Below are positions 1-9,120 of a stretch of 64,000 bases of DNA, piece by piece. This DNA comes from Lacrimispora sp. BS-2. GTDB taxonomy: Bacteria; Bacillota; Clostridia; Lachnospirales; Lachnospiraceae. The notes under the pieces were generated by a model, which saw only the letters and a program-made list of their open reading frames with translations, was not told the DNA's origin and made no database searches. The position numbers and the translations under genes are program-made. The stretch is taken from the NCBI RefSeq assembly GCF_040207125.1, contig NZ_CP157940.1, positions 248,001-312,000 on the forward strand, written 5' to 3'. Position 1 is the stretch's first letter; each line of letters opens with the position of its first letter.

Positions 1-241
1 GGCCTTTAAAAATGTGGTACCTACCCTTGCGAATGAATTTATCGTACTTTTAAAGGAGACTTCTGTAGCGGGGTACATAGGGCTGCAGGATTTGACCAAG
101 GGCGGCGATATCATCAAGAGCCGTACTTATTCTGCATTTATGCCTCTGATTGCAGTGGCCATTATTTATCTGGTTATGGTTATGATATTTTCATATCTCG
201 TAAAATTACTGGAGAGGAGGCTGCACAGAAGTGAGCATTGA
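1..241 (+). CDS. Amino-acid ABC transporter permease (HisM/GlnP type), 3' end only
   Basis: Only the last 79 or so codons are in the window; the reading frame is already open at base 2, so the true start lies upstream. The visible part has the conserved permease stretch around [15 protein letters not shown], which is the typical ATPase-contacting region of polar amino-acid ABC permeases, followed by one hydrophobic segment ([18 protein letters not shown]) and a basic C-terminus. It overlaps the downstream ATPase start by 11 bases, so the two are translationally coupled and form one importer. Substrate cannot be told from this fragment. The family call is secure; the exact amino acid is unknown. 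Confidence 0.88.
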   Translation, partial: AFKNVVPTLANEFIVLLKETSVAGYIGLQDLTKGGDIIKSRTYSAFMPLIAVAIIYLVMVMIFSYLVKLLERRLHRSEH

Positions 242-980
242 TAGAATGGAAAAACCCCTGATTCAGGTACAGAACCTGGGTAAAAAGTTTGGTGAGGCAG
301 AAGTGCTTAAGGACATTTCCGTCGATATTTATAAAGGGGATGTGGTATGCGTCATTGGGCCTTCCGGTTCAGGAAAGAGTACATTTCTCCGCTGTTTAAA
401 CCGTCTGGAAGAACCAACCGGGGGACATATCCTGTTTGAAGGCGTGGACATTGTGGATAAGAAAACCGACATTGATAAGCACCGTCAGAAGATGGGAATG
501 GTGTTCCAGCAGTTTAACCTGTTTCCCCATATGACTATTTTAAAGAATTTGACCCTTGCGCCCATAAAGCTTCAGGGACGCAGCAGAAAGGAAGCGGAAG
601 AACAGGCCTTAGGGCTGCTTCATAAGGTGGGTCTTGCCGATCGGGCGGATTCCTATCCCAATCAGCTGTCCGGCGGGCAGAAGCAGCGTATTGCCATTGT
701 CCGCGCCCTGTGCATGAATCCTGATGTAATGCTGTTTGACGAACCAACCTCTGCTCTTGATCCTGAGATGGTTGGTGAGGTCTTAAATGTAATGCGGGAG
801 TTGGCCGAAGAGCGGATGACCATGGTCGTGGTCACTCATGAAATGGGCTTTGCCAGGGAAGTGGCAACCCGGGTGATGTTCATGGATGGCGGCTATTTCC
901 TGGAAGAAAATGAACCGAATGAATTTTTTGCTAATCCGCAAAATGACAGACTGAAACTTTTTTTAAGTAAAGTGCTTTAA
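231..980 (+). CDS. Amino-acid ABC transporter ATP-binding protein (GlnQ/HisP type)
   Basis: 249 residues, the normal length for the polar amino-acid importer ATPases. Walker [10 protein letters not shown] is near residue 42, the signature LSGGQKQR near residue 143, Walker [13 protein letters not shown] follows, and the switch His is in VTHEMGFA. The protein would sit on the cytoplasmic face and power uptake with the permease encoded just upstream. A GTG start at 231 is preferred because GGAGAGGAGG lies 11 bases upstream; an ATG at 246 is the alternative. A strong hairpin follows the stop codon, so this is the last gene of the operon. Confidence 0.93.
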   Translation: MSIDRMEKPLIQVQNLGKKFGEAEVLKDISVDIYKGDVVCVIGPSGSGKSTFLRCLNRLEEPTGGHILFEGVDIVDKKTDIDKHRQKMGMVFQQFNLFPHMTILKNLTLAPIKLQGRSRKEAEEQALGLLHKVGLADRADSYPNQLSGGQKQRIAIVRALCMNPDVMLFDEPTSALDPEMVGEVLNVMRELAEERMTMVVVTHEMGFAREVATRVMFMDGGYFLEENEPNEFFANPQNDRLKLFLSKVL

Positions 981-991
981 AAACAAAAGTT

Positions 992-1036
992 GCTGTAAAA
1001 TCAACTGATAGAGATTTCATCAGTTGATTTTACAGC
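992..1036 (+). terminator. Perfect 18-bp hairpin after ABC operon
   Basis: Bases 992-1009 and 1019-1036 are exact reverse complements separated by a 9-base loop, just after the ATPase stop codon. The following sequence is T-rich but interrupted, so it is a probable rather than textbook intrinsic terminator. Confidence 0.75.
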
Positions 1037-1309
1037 ATTAATTTTATCTTCTTTTTTCACTTCTTGCTTCTGCTTCCCGTATGCTGTATTTTCTTTTTAC
1101 CGTTATGGCTTTACTAACTATTTGAATCCTATTGGATGTGCTTGATTATAATAAGTTAATTTCATTGTTGTCGAATTTTATATAAAAATGTCTGAATTAT
1201 TGCGATGAAAAAATAAATTAACAGTTTATATTTTGGAAAAATTTCTTTATTATATTAGTAGATACTAATCAATCCAATTAACCCAAGTAGAATAGAAAGG
1301 AGACTCAAT
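1037..1309. other. AT-rich intergenic region upstream of chitinase
   Basis: No open frame with a ribosome site was seen. The segment is strongly AT-rich towards its right end and must hold the chitinase promoter, but no clean -35/-10 pair could be picked. AAGGAG at about 1297-1302 is the chitinase ribosome site. Confidence 0.5.
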
Positions 1310-3400
1310 ATGAAACAAAACCGTAAAAAGAATGTATTACTTTCAACAGCGCTTATACTTGCGCTGGGGACAAGCAGTTACGCCACAATACCTGTCTGTG
1401 CCGTAGGCAATGAAAAAGCTGTTGAATACACAAAGGACAGCGGTAGACTCAAAAACGTTATGTATTATGGAGACTGGTCGATTTGGGGAGGGCAGGGGAA
1501 TTTTTATCCCAAAGGGATTCCAATGGATCAGCTTACCCATTTGAACTTCGCATTTCTGGATTTCAATTCAAATGGGGATCTGGTATTCACTGACAAAGAC
1601 GCAGCAGTTGGTGCACCCGTAGGCATGGAAGGCGCACAATGGGACGCACCGGGGTCCGGTATTTTGTCTGCCCTGCAGGATTTAAGAGCGCAATATCCTA
1701 ATGTCAGGATTGGAGTTTCCATTGGTGGTTGGTCTAAGTCAGGAGATTTCTCAACAGTTGCCGCTAATCCGGCAGTCCGGCAAAACTTTGTTAATAATGT
1801 AATGAAGTTTATCCGTTACACGAATATGGACTTTGTGGACATAGACTGGGAATATCCTACGTCTGTCCGCCAGCCTGATTTGGTAGATAACAAAAATGAT
1901 GAAGGGACTCCTTTCGCCATACCGGCGGATAAGCAGAACTACATCACTTTACTGCAGGATTTAAGGGAAGCTTTGAATGAACAGGGTAAAGAATTAGGCA
2001 GAGTGTACGAGCTTTCAGTGGCTTTGCCTGCTTCCAGAACTCTTTTAGAAGCAGGAATTGACATTCCCGCCTTATTTAACATCGTAGATTTTGCCAATGT
2101 CATGACCTATGACCTCCACGGTGCCTGGGATACACTCAGCGGACATCACACTGGCCTTTATACGAACCCCAATGACCCAGCAGAAGGTGAAGGACTGTCT
2201 GTAGACGCTTCCATACAGTATCTGCTGTCCGAGGGAGCTTTGGCGGATAAGATCGTAGTTGGCAGCGCTTTTTATACCCGGGGTTGGGAACGGGTATTAA
2301 ATGACGGTCCGGATCAGAATCTTCCCGGACTGTTCGGCAGTGCCGAACAGGTGACAAAAGACGCAGATCAAACGCCCAGCAGAGGTGCGAAAAATGAAAT
2401 TGCCATCGCTTCCGGAGATGGGGGACGCAGCAGCGGCGTATGGTCTTATCGTAATCTGGACAGTTTAAAAACAGCTTATCCGGGATTGAAAGAGTACTGG
2501 GATGACTATGCAAAAGCGCCTTATCTTTACAATGAACAGACGGGAGCATTTTTTACCTATGATAATATAAAGTCAATTCAGGAAAAAACCGCCTACGTAA
2601 AGAACCATAACCTGGGTGGAATCATAAGCTGGATGGCTTCGCAGGACGCGGAAAAGACCACAGGAAAACGGGATAAACTGACAAGTGCAATAAAAGAAGG
2701 TCTGTTTGGTTACGCAAAGCTTCCAGAGTATACTCTTTCCGAGCCAGAACTTAACGTAACCGCAACTATAAGAACATACAATGATTATGGCGCCAAGGGC
2801 TACGAAATAACAATCACAAACAATGAAACTTCTGACGAGAGTAATGCTGTACTGGCAGCTACGGAACTGTCTTATGAAACAGTTAAAAACCCAAGAGTCT
2901 ATATTTCCACTTACAGTGGGGCTGTTTTATCCAGTGGCGGATACGGTTCTGGCAGCGTAACAATGAAGGATGGCGTTGCAATTGCTGATTTGTCCAGTGT
3001 TTACGATTATAAGAATTTAAAACAAGGTCATGCGGCAACATTCAAAATCAGTACCAATGGAATTGCAGATATAAACGATATCAAATCAATAGAAATATCT
3101 CAGCGTATCGTTCCTTCCAGTGTAGAAATCAGCCGTCAGAAACTATACGAAGGCACAGGAGCAGTGAGTCCCGGTACCGAGCCAGTGACCGAGCCAGTGA
3201 CCGAGCCAGTGACCGAGCCAGTGACCGAACCGGAAACAGACATAGATACTGGTACAATCAGCCAATACTCTTCTGAGACAATCTACGTACAAGGAGATTT
3301 GGTAAGGTACAACGGAAACATTTACAAGGCAAAATGGTGGACGCAGGGAGACATACCCGGAGCAGAACAATGGGGACCTTGGGAATTAGTGCAGCAATAA
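1310..3400 (+). CDS. Secreted chitinase, GH18 with C-terminal chitin-binding domain
   Basis: 696 residues. A signal peptide (basic MKQNRKK then a hydrophobic stretch, cleavage near residue 31) is followed by a GH18 barrel from about 45 to 470. The substrate motif SIGG is present and the catalytic DxxDxDxE motif is D174, D177, D179, E181 (FVDIDWEYP), so the proton donor Glu is intact. A Pro-Thr-Glu linker of TEPV repeats (about 622-643) leads to a C-terminal CBM5/12-like domain with AKWWTQGDIP, an aromatic chitin-binding signature. The enzyme should hydrolyse beta-1,4 GlcNAc polymers outside the cell. A middle domain (about 480-615) is of unknown type. The gene stands alone between a terminator and a hairpin. 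Confidence 0.93.
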   Translation: MKQNRKKNVLLSTALILALGTSSYATIPVCAVGNEKAVEYTKDSGRLKNVMYYGDWSIWGGQGNFYPKGIPMDQLTHLNFAFLDFNSNGDLVFTDKDAAVGAPVGMEGAQWDAPGSGILSALQDLRAQYPNVRIGVSIGGWSKSGDFSTVAANPAVRQNFVNNVMKFIRYTNMDFVDIDWEYPTSVRQPDLVDNKNDEGTPFAIPADKQNYITLLQDLREALNEQGKELGRVYELSVALPASRTLLEAGIDIPALFNIVDFANVMTYDLHGAWDTLSGHHTGLYTNPNDPAEGEGLSVDASIQYLLSEGALADKIVVGSAFYTRGWERVLNDGPDQNLPGLFGSAEQVTKDADQTPSRGAKNEIAIASGDGGRSSGVWSYRNLDSLKTAYPGLKEYWDDYAKAPYLYNEQTGAFFTYDNIKSIQEKTAYVKNHNLGGIISWMASQDAEKTTGKRDKLTSAIKEGLFGYAKLPEYTLSEPELNVTATIRTYNDYGAKGYEITITNNETSDESNAVLAATELSYETVKNPRVYISTYSGAVLSSGGYGSGSVTMKDGVAIADLSSVYDYKNLKQGHAATFKISTNGIADINDIKSIEISQRIVPSSVEISRQKLYEGTGAVSPGTEPVTEPVTEPVTEPVTEPETDIDTGTISQYSSETIYVQGDLVRYNGNIYKAKWWTQGDIPGAEQWGPWELVQQ
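3176..3232 (+). repeat. 12-bp tandem repeat encoding TEPV linker
   Basis: Four exact copies of ACCGAGCCAGTG run from 3176 to 3223, followed by a partial, diverged fifth copy. They are in frame in the chitinase and encode the flexible linker before the chitin-binding domain. Exact identity suggests copy number can change by slippage. Confidence 0.9.
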
Positions 3401-3434
3401 CAGAATTTCCTTTTTTCATTTTTTGAGTATAGTA

Positions 3435-3480
3435 GAAGGTGCTGAAAAATAGCTAAGTCATGGCTGTTTTCGGCACCTTC
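3435..3480 (+). terminator. Hairpin downstream of chitinase
   Basis: 3435-3453 pairs with 3463-3480 (GAAGGTGC against GCACCTTC at the base, one mismatch and one bulge). There is no long T run, so terminator function is likely but not certain. Confidence 0.5.
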
Positions 3481-3798
3481 CTCTATGATAAACAAAAATA
3501 GAACTGGTGCAGGTTGTATTAAATAATCAAATCAGGAGTTGGCTGCAGAATTATTCAAATGAGCGGAAATGCCTGAGGAAAATCCGGCTATCATAGAAAA
3601 GTGATAAAACTACAAAAAAAACATAGAAAAGTATACCCTTCTATATCAGTAATGCAAAAAGATATGGAAGGGTATTTTGAATTTGTATAAAAAAATCCTA
3701 TAATAAACGATCAATTATTGGTATTTTTCAACAAAGACAAATTGTGTTAAAATAAAAACAAGAGTGTTAAAAAAATAACTTGAAAGGGGTAACAAAGG
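3481..3798. other. Intergenic region upstream of the 4-hydroxybutyrate cluster, with a second hairpin
   Basis: No credible gene. A second hairpin (3633-3647 with 3661-3675, one G-T pair) is followed by a weakly T-rich stretch about 120 bases before the first gene of the cluster. It could be a leftover terminator or part of a leader. No strong -35/-10 pair was identified; the best -10-like sequence is TAAAAT at about 3747. Confidence 0.4.
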
Positions 3799-5157
3799 AT
3801 GGGTTCTTATGTTCAGACGTTGGTTGAGCGGTCCAGAAAAGCACAGGAGATACTGGCTACTTATGACCAGGCTAAAACAGATGAGATTGTAAAGATGTTC
3901 GCAAAAGTGGTTTTCGACCATGCAGAGCCTTTGGCAAAACTGGCTGTGGAGGAAAGCCGCATGGGAGTTTATGAAGACAAGATTATGAAAAACAAGGGGA
4001 AATCCAGGATTATCTGGAATGCGATGAAAGGCAGGAAATCTGTTGGGATCATCGGAAAAAACGAAGAGGCAGGAATCATTGAGTTGGCAAAGCCAATGGG
4101 CATCATTGCGGCAGCCACTCCCTGTACGAATCCGGTGGTCACGCCCATGTGCAATGCCATGTTTGCTGTTAAATGCCAAAATACCATTATCATTGCTCCT
4201 CATCCCAGAGGCAGGAAATGCGCGGCAGCGGTAGCGGACCTGTATTATAAGGAATTAGACCGTATGGGCGTGCCGAGAGATATCTTTCTTGTTATGGAGG
4301 AGCCCAGTGTAGAACTGACCACAGAACTTATGGCAGCCTGTGACGCAGTGATAGCCACCGGCGGTATGGCAATGGTGAAGTCTGCTTATTCCAGCGGAAA
4401 GCCCAGCTATGGCGTTGGTCCGGGCAATGTACAGGGATTGATTGATGAAGGAATCGATTACAAAGCAGCAGCAGGCCGCATGATTGCCAGCCGTATCTTT
4501 GACAATGGAATCATCTGCTCCGGCACTCAGAGCATTATCGCCCCTGAGAAGGATTATGATAAGATCATGAAGGAGTTTGAAGACCAGGGCGCATATTTTA
4601 TTGACGATCCGGCCGTAACTTCCAAGCTGGCGGAAGTGGTGTTCCCGGGCGGAAACATCAGTAAGCATGTGGTGGGCCAGTCGGTGCAGGCCATTGCAGG
4701 GCTGGCAGGGATTTCCATACCTGAGGACAGGAAGGTGATTGTTGTCAAACCGGAAAAATATGGAGCAGGAGTTGTGTGGAGCAAGGAGAAAATGTGTCCC
4801 ATAATGGCTGCTTACAGCTACAAAACCTGGGAGGAAGCCGTAGACATTGCTTATGAGAACCTGTTGGTAGAAGGGGAAGGTCATTCTGCTGATATTCAGT
4901 CGGATAATCGGGAGCACGTCGAATATGCAGGTGTGAAGCTTCCTGTAAGCCGGGTAATGGTGAACCAGACCAGTTCCAGCATGGCAGGCGGGGCTTTTGC
5001 CAATTCCTTAAATCCTACCACCACTTTAGGCTGCGGAAGCTGGGGCAATAACGCCATCAGTGAAAACCTGTTTTATACCCATCTGATGAATAAGAGCAGG
5101 ATCGTTCTGATTAAGAAGAACTGGAAACAGCCGTCGGATGAAGAGATTTTTTCATAG
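3799..5157 (+). CDS. sucD: CoA-acylating succinate-semialdehyde dehydrogenase (SucD-like)
   Basis: 452 residues, matching the CoA-dependent aldehyde dehydrogenases of the SucD / AdhE N-terminal family. It would reduce succinyl-CoA with NAD(P)H to succinate semialdehyde in the cytosol. The catalytic Cys is C240 in DNGIICSGTQS, and TPCTNP near residue 108 and GPGN at 208 are family motifs. The succinate-semialdehyde role rather than acetaldehyde or butyraldehyde rests on the neighbours: a 4-hydroxybutyrate dehydrogenase-like gene 11 bases downstream, then 4-hydroxybutyryl-CoA dehydratase and CoA-transferases, the order expected for a Clostridium kluyveri / aminobutyricum-type pathway. The start ATG follows GAAAGGGG at a somewhat long distance. 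Confidence 0.85.
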   Translation: MGSYVQTLVERSRKAQEILATYDQAKTDEIVKMFAKVVFDHAEPLAKLAVEESRMGVYEDKIMKNKGKSRIIWNAMKGRKSVGIIGKNEEAGIIELAKPMGIIAAATPCTNPVVTPMCNAMFAVKCQNTIIIAPHPRGRKCAAAVADLYYKELDRMGVPRDIFLVMEEPSVELTTELMAACDAVIATGGMAMVKSAYSSGKPSYGVGPGNVQGLIDEGIDYKAAAGRMIASRIFDNGIICSGTQSIIAPEKDYDKIMKEFEDQGAYFIDDPAVTSKLAEVVFPGGNISKHVVGQSVQAIAGLAGISIPEDRKVIVVKPEKYGAGVVWSKEKMCPIMAAYSYKTWEEAVDIAYENLLVEGEGHSADIQSDNREHVEYAGVKLPVSRVMVNQTSSSMAGGAFANSLNPTTTLGCGSWGNNAISENLFYTHLMNKSRIVLIKKNWKQPSDEEIFS

Positions 5158-5168
5158 GGAGAGCGGAC

Positions 5169-6284
5169 ATGACAGAATTAATATTAAATACACAGATCTC
5201 TTACTACGATACCTGCGCTGAATTCGCAAAAGAATTTAAACTAGGAAGAGGCGATCTGGTATTGACCAATGAATACATATACAATCCCTGTTTTGGAAAT
5301 CTGGGGCTGGAAGTGGAGACGATTTTCCAGGAAGAGTACGGCAGCGGAGAACCTACGGACATTATGGTGGACCAGATCCTGGAAGCAGCAGAGAGAATGG
5401 ATTGCCAGAGGATCATTGCCATAGGAGGCGGTACGGTCATCGACATAGCCAAAGTTCTGGCTGTTTCGACAGGAGAATCTCTGGATTCCCTGTATGAGGC
5501 GCCGGCTTCTGCGAAAAAGAGAAGGAAGCTGGTGATTCTTCCCACTACCTGCGGTACGGGCAGTGAGGTGACCAATATTTCCATTATCAACAGGACCAGG
5601 CTGGGAACGAAAATGGGCCTTGTATCTCCCGCTATGTATGCGGATGATGCGGTGCTGGTTCCGGAGCTTTTAAACGGACTTCCCTTTGGCGTATTTGCAG
5701 CCAGTTCCATTGACGCTCTGGTCCACGCTGTGGAATCCAGCTTATCTCCCAAGGCTACACCTTATACCAAGCTGTTCGGATACAAGGCCATTGAAATGAT
5801 CATTAAGGGGTATCAGAAAATAGCGGCTGAGGGAAGGGAAGAATTAAAACCCCTTATGAAAGATTTCCTTATTGCCAGTAATTATGCGGGGATTGCTTTT
5901 GGGACCGCCGGATGTGCGGCAGTCCATGCCACCAGCTATCCTCTTGGAGGCAGCTATCACGTGGCTCATGGGGAAAGCAATTATGCCATGTTTACCGGAG
6001 TGTTAAAAAACTATATGGAAATACGCAGAGACGGGGAAATAGCAGTCTTAAACCAGCGTCTTTCCAGACTTTTGGGCTGTGGGGAAGAAGAGGTCTATGA
6101 CAAGCTGGATGAACTTCTGGGAACGGTCCTTCCTAAGAAGTCCCTCCATGAATACGGCGTAAAGCCGGAGGAGCTTCCGGTGTTTGCAAAGAGCGTTATG
6201 GAGCGTCAGGGGAGGCTTATGGCCAACAATTTTGTACCCCTGGACGAAGAGAGGGTTTTAAAAATCTACAGGGAACTATATTGA
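5169..6284 (+). CDS. 4hbD: 4-Hydroxybutyrate dehydrogenase (iron-type alcohol dehydrogenase)
   Basis: 371 residues, the size of the 4HbD branch of group III metal-dependent alcohol dehydrogenases. The NAD(P)-binding GGGTVIDIAK lies at about 96-105, PTTCGTGSE follows, and metal-binding His candidates are in DALVHAVES and near the SYHVAHGE segment. Expected reaction: succinate semialdehyde plus NAD(P)H to 4-hydroxybutyrate. It lies 11 bases after the semialdehyde dehydrogenase and 28 bases before the dehydratase, with its own GGGAGAGCGG ribosome site. Other substrates in this superfamily are possible, but the cluster makes 4-hydroxybutyrate by far the best choice. Confidence 0.87.
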   Translation: MTELILNTQISYYDTCAEFAKEFKLGRGDLVLTNEYIYNPCFGNLGLEVETIFQEEYGSGEPTDIMVDQILEAAERMDCQRIIAIGGGTVIDIAKVLAVSTGESLDSLYEAPASAKKRRKLVILPTTCGTGSEVTNISIINRTRLGTKMGLVSPAMYADDAVLVPELLNGLPFGVFAASSIDALVHAVESSLSPKATPYTKLFGYKAIEMIIKGYQKIAAEGREELKPLMKDFLIASNYAGIAFGTAGCAAVHATSYPLGGSYHVAHGESNYAMFTGVLKNYMEIRRDGEIAVLNQRLSRLLGCGEEEVYDKLDELLGTVLPKKSLHEYGVKPEELPVFAKSVMERQGRLMANNFVPLDEERVLKIYRELY

Positions 6285-6311
6285 TTTTGAATTAAAAAGG
6301 GGGAAATAGCA

Positions 6312-7760
6312 ATGGCATTGATGACAGGGGAAGAGTATGTAGAAAGCATACGCAAAATGAAACTGAATGTTTATATGTTCGGAGAGAAAATTGAAAATCC
6401 GGTTGATAACCCGATTTTACGGCCATCTCTTAATTCGGTAAAGGCGACCTATGATTTGGCGCAGATGCCGGAACATGAGGATCTGATGACTGTGACCTTG
6501 GAGGATGGCCGGAAGATCAACCGTTTTGCCAATATTCACAGGAATACGGATGATTTAATAAAAAAAGTAAAGATGCAGAGGCTCTGCGGCCAGAAGACAG
6601 CAGCCTGTTTTCAGCGGTGTGTGGGAATGGATGCATTTAATGCAGTATGGTCCACCACCTATGAGATTGATAAGGAGTACTCCACCCATTACCATGAGAA
6701 TTTTAAGAATTACCTCCGCATGGTACAGGACAATGATTATACGGTGGATGGCGCAATGACCGACCCAAAGGGCGACAGAAGCCTGGCCCCTCATGCTCAG
6801 CCTGATCTGGATATGTATCTCCGGGTGGTGGAGCGGCGTGAGGATGGGATCGTAGTCAGAGGGGCAAAGGCCCACCAGACGGGTATTATCAATTCCCAGG
6901 AAGTAATTGTCATGCCTACCGTAGCCATGGGACCGGACGATAAGGATTTTGCCGTATCGTTTGCTGTGCCGACGGACGCAGAAGGAATTACCATGATAAT
7001 CGGAAGGCAGTCCTGCGATACCAGAAAGCTGGAAGGCTCTTCCATGGATGTGGGGAACAGTGAATTCGGAGGCGTGGAAGCCCTGGTTGTGTTTGACGAT
7101 GTGTTTGTACCCAATGACAGGATTTTCTTAAATGGGGAGCATGAGTTTGCCGGTATGCTGGTGGAACGCTTTGCAGGCTATCACAGGCAGTCCTATGGCG
7201 GCTGCAAGGTGGGCGTGGGAGATGTTCTGATCGGAGCCGCTGCCCTGGCTGCGGATTATAACGGAGTGCCGAAAGTCTCCCACATTAAGGATAAACTGAT
7301 TGAAATGGTCCATTTAAATGAAACTCTCTATTGCTGCGGAATTGCCTGTTCTGCGGAAGGCAGTCCTACGGAGTCAGGAAACTATCTGATCGATCTTTTG
7401 CTTGCCAACGTATGCAAGCAGAATGTTACCAGATACCCCTATGAGATCGCGCGGCTGGCGGAAGACATTGCAGGGGGCATTATGGTGACCGCGCCTTCTG
7501 AAAAGGATTTAAGAAGCCCGGTGGTCGGCCCGATGGTGGAGAAATACTTAAAGGGAGTAGATGGAGTTTCTACAGAAAACCGCCTAAAGGTTCTGCGCCT
7601 GATCGAGAATCTGACCCTTGGAACAGCAGCAGTGGGTTACCGGACAGAATCCATGCATGGAGCCGGTTCTCCACAGGCACAGAGGATCATGATTTCCCGC
7701 CAGGGTAACATTGGAAAGAAGAAACAGCTTGCAAAAGAGATTGCAAAGATCCGGGATTAA
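6312..7760 (+). CDS. abfD: 4-Hydroxybutyryl-CoA dehydratase / vinylacetyl-CoA isomerase
   Basis: 482 residues. This FAD and [4Fe-4S] enzyme converts 4-hydroxybutyryl-CoA to crotonyl-CoA through a ketyl radical. The cluster ligands known in the C. aminobutyricum enzyme (C99, C103, H292, C299) are all present: C99 and C103 in ACFQRCVGMDAF, and H291 with C298 in GYHRQSYGGCKVG, with the same seven-residue spacing. This makes the call firm compared with the related 4-hydroxyphenylacetate hydroxylases, which lack these residues. AAAGGGGG precedes the ATG. Oxygen sensitivity of the enzyme family fits a strict anaerobe. Confidence 0.96.
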   Translation: MALMTGEEYVESIRKMKLNVYMFGEKIENPVDNPILRPSLNSVKATYDLAQMPEHEDLMTVTLEDGRKINRFANIHRNTDDLIKKVKMQRLCGQKTAACFQRCVGMDAFNAVWSTTYEIDKEYSTHYHENFKNYLRMVQDNDYTVDGAMTDPKGDRSLAPHAQPDLDMYLRVVERREDGIVVRGAKAHQTGIINSQEVIVMPTVAMGPDDKDFAVSFAVPTDAEGITMIIGRQSCDTRKLEGSSMDVGNSEFGGVEALVVFDDVFVPNDRIFLNGEHEFAGMLVERFAGYHRQSYGGCKVGVGDVLIGAAALAADYNGVPKVSHIKDKLIEMVHLNETLYCCGIACSAEGSPTESGNYLIDLLLANVCKQNVTRYPYEIARLAEDIAGGIMVTAPSEKDLRSPVVGPMVEKYLKGVDGVSTENRLKVLRLIENLTLGTAAVGYRTESMHGAGSPQAQRIMISRQGNIGKKKQLAKEIAKIRD

Positions 7761-7799
7761 GACGGGGTTTAAATGGATTTAACAGGGAGGATTGGGAGG

Positions 7800-9116
7800 A
7801 TGAATTGGAAAGAACTGTATTTGTCAAAGCTTAAGACTGCGGAAGAGGCAGTGAAGATCATTAAGTCCGGAGACCGGGTGGTAATCGGCCATGCGGTGGG
7901 AGAGCCGGTGAAACTGGTAGATGCCATGGTGGACTATGCTGTAAAAATGGATTTGAGAGATATTGAGATCAACCAGCAGATCGATATGGGGCATTCACTT
8001 TATGCCCGGCCGGGAATGGAAAAACATTTCAGGCAGAACAGCTTTTTTCTGGGAGCCAATACCAGAGACTGTGTCAACAGCGGCCGGGGAGATTTTACGC
8101 CCTGTTTCTTTTACCAGATACCGGAATTGTTCCGCTCTTCTTTAAAGCCGGATGTGCTTCTGGCAACCTTTTCCCTGCCGGATGAGCACGGGTACTGCAG
8201 CTTTGGTGTAGCCTGTGATTATACCAAGCCGGCCGCGGAGATTGAGAGTGTAAAGGTGATTGGGGTATTAAACTCCACCATGCCAAGGACTCACGGAGAC
8301 TGCTTTATACATATCAGTGACATTGACGTGATCGTGGAAGACGATACGCCGGTAACGCAGCTGCCCATTCCTGAGAGCGGTGACGTGGAACTGGCTATAG
8401 GAGAGCATATTGCCTCTTTAATAAAGGATGGGGACTGCTTACAGCTTGGAATCGGGGCTATACCTGATGCTGTTTTAAAATTCCTGGGAGGCAAGAAAAA
8501 TCTGGGGATCCATTCGGAAATGCTGTCCGACGGCATTGTGGATTTATATGAGAAAGGCGTTGTTAATTGCAGTGCCAAGAACTTTAATCAGGATAAGATG
8601 GTGGTGTCCTTCCTTATGGGAACCAGGCGTTTGTACGATTTTGCAGATGACAACCCCTGCATTTACATGGCTCCCGTGGATTATGTCAATAATCCCGCAA
8701 TCATAGGACGCAATGATAACATGGTATCCATCAATTCATCTCTGGAAGTGAATTTAATGGGTGAGGCCTGTTCGGAAGCTATGGGCTTAAAGCAGTTTTC
8801 CGGAATCGGCGGGCAGGTGGACTTTATCCGGGGAGCTGCGTTCTCAAAGGGCGGGCGTTCCATCCTTGCCTTTTCCTCCACTGCGAAAAAGGGTACCATT
8901 TCAAGGATCGTCCCATTTTTGACTCAAGGGGCAACTGTGACCACGTGCAGAAATGACGTGGACTATATTGTGACGGAATATGGGATCGCTAAGATGAAGG
9001 GCCGTACCTTAAGAGACAGGGCCCGTCAGTTGATCCGGATCGCTGCTCCCCAGTTCAGGGAGGGGCTTGCGCAGGAGTTTGAAAAACGTTTTTCTGAAAA
9101 ATACCTGGAGGTGTAG
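7800..9116 (+). CDS. 4-Hydroxybutyrate CoA-transferase family protein, copy 1
   Basis: 438 residues, the length of AbfT/Cat2 family CoA-transferases. The covalent-intermediate Glu is E240 in GIHSEM, matching E238 of C. aminobutyricum AbfT, and the GIGAIPDAV loop precedes it. The start at 7800 (MNWKELYLSKLKTAEEA) is chosen over 7773 because GGGAGG is well placed upstream and the tandem paralogue begins with the same pattern. Likely reaction: CoA transfer between acetyl-CoA (or butyryl-CoA) and 4-hydroxybutyrate. The substrate of each copy cannot be read from sequence; one of the two may instead activate succinate or release butyrate. Confidence 0.88.
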   Translation: MNWKELYLSKLKTAEEAVKIIKSGDRVVIGHAVGEPVKLVDAMVDYAVKMDLRDIEINQQIDMGHSLYARPGMEKHFRQNSFFLGANTRDCVNSGRGDFTPCFFYQIPELFRSSLKPDVLLATFSLPDEHGYCSFGVACDYTKPAAEIESVKVIGVLNSTMPRTHGDCFIHISDIDVIVEDDTPVTQLPIPESGDVELAIGEHIASLIKDGDCLQLGIGAIPDAVLKFLGGKKNLGIHSEMLSDGIVDLYEKGVVNCSAKNFNQDKMVVSFLMGTRRLYDFADDNPCIYMAPVDYVNNPAIIGRNDNMVSINSSLEVNLMGEACSEAMGLKQFSGIGGQVDFIRGAAFSKGGRSILAFSSTAKKGTISRIVPFLTQGATVTTCRNDVDYIVTEYGIAKMKGRTLRDRARQLIRIAAPQFREGLAQEFEKRFSEKYLEV

Positions 9117-9120
9117 GAAT

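Noticed and set aside
4255-4917. 220-residue minus-strand frame inside sucD
   Set aside because: No ribosome site, no recognisable domain, and it lies opposite a strong gene; a shadow of codon bias.
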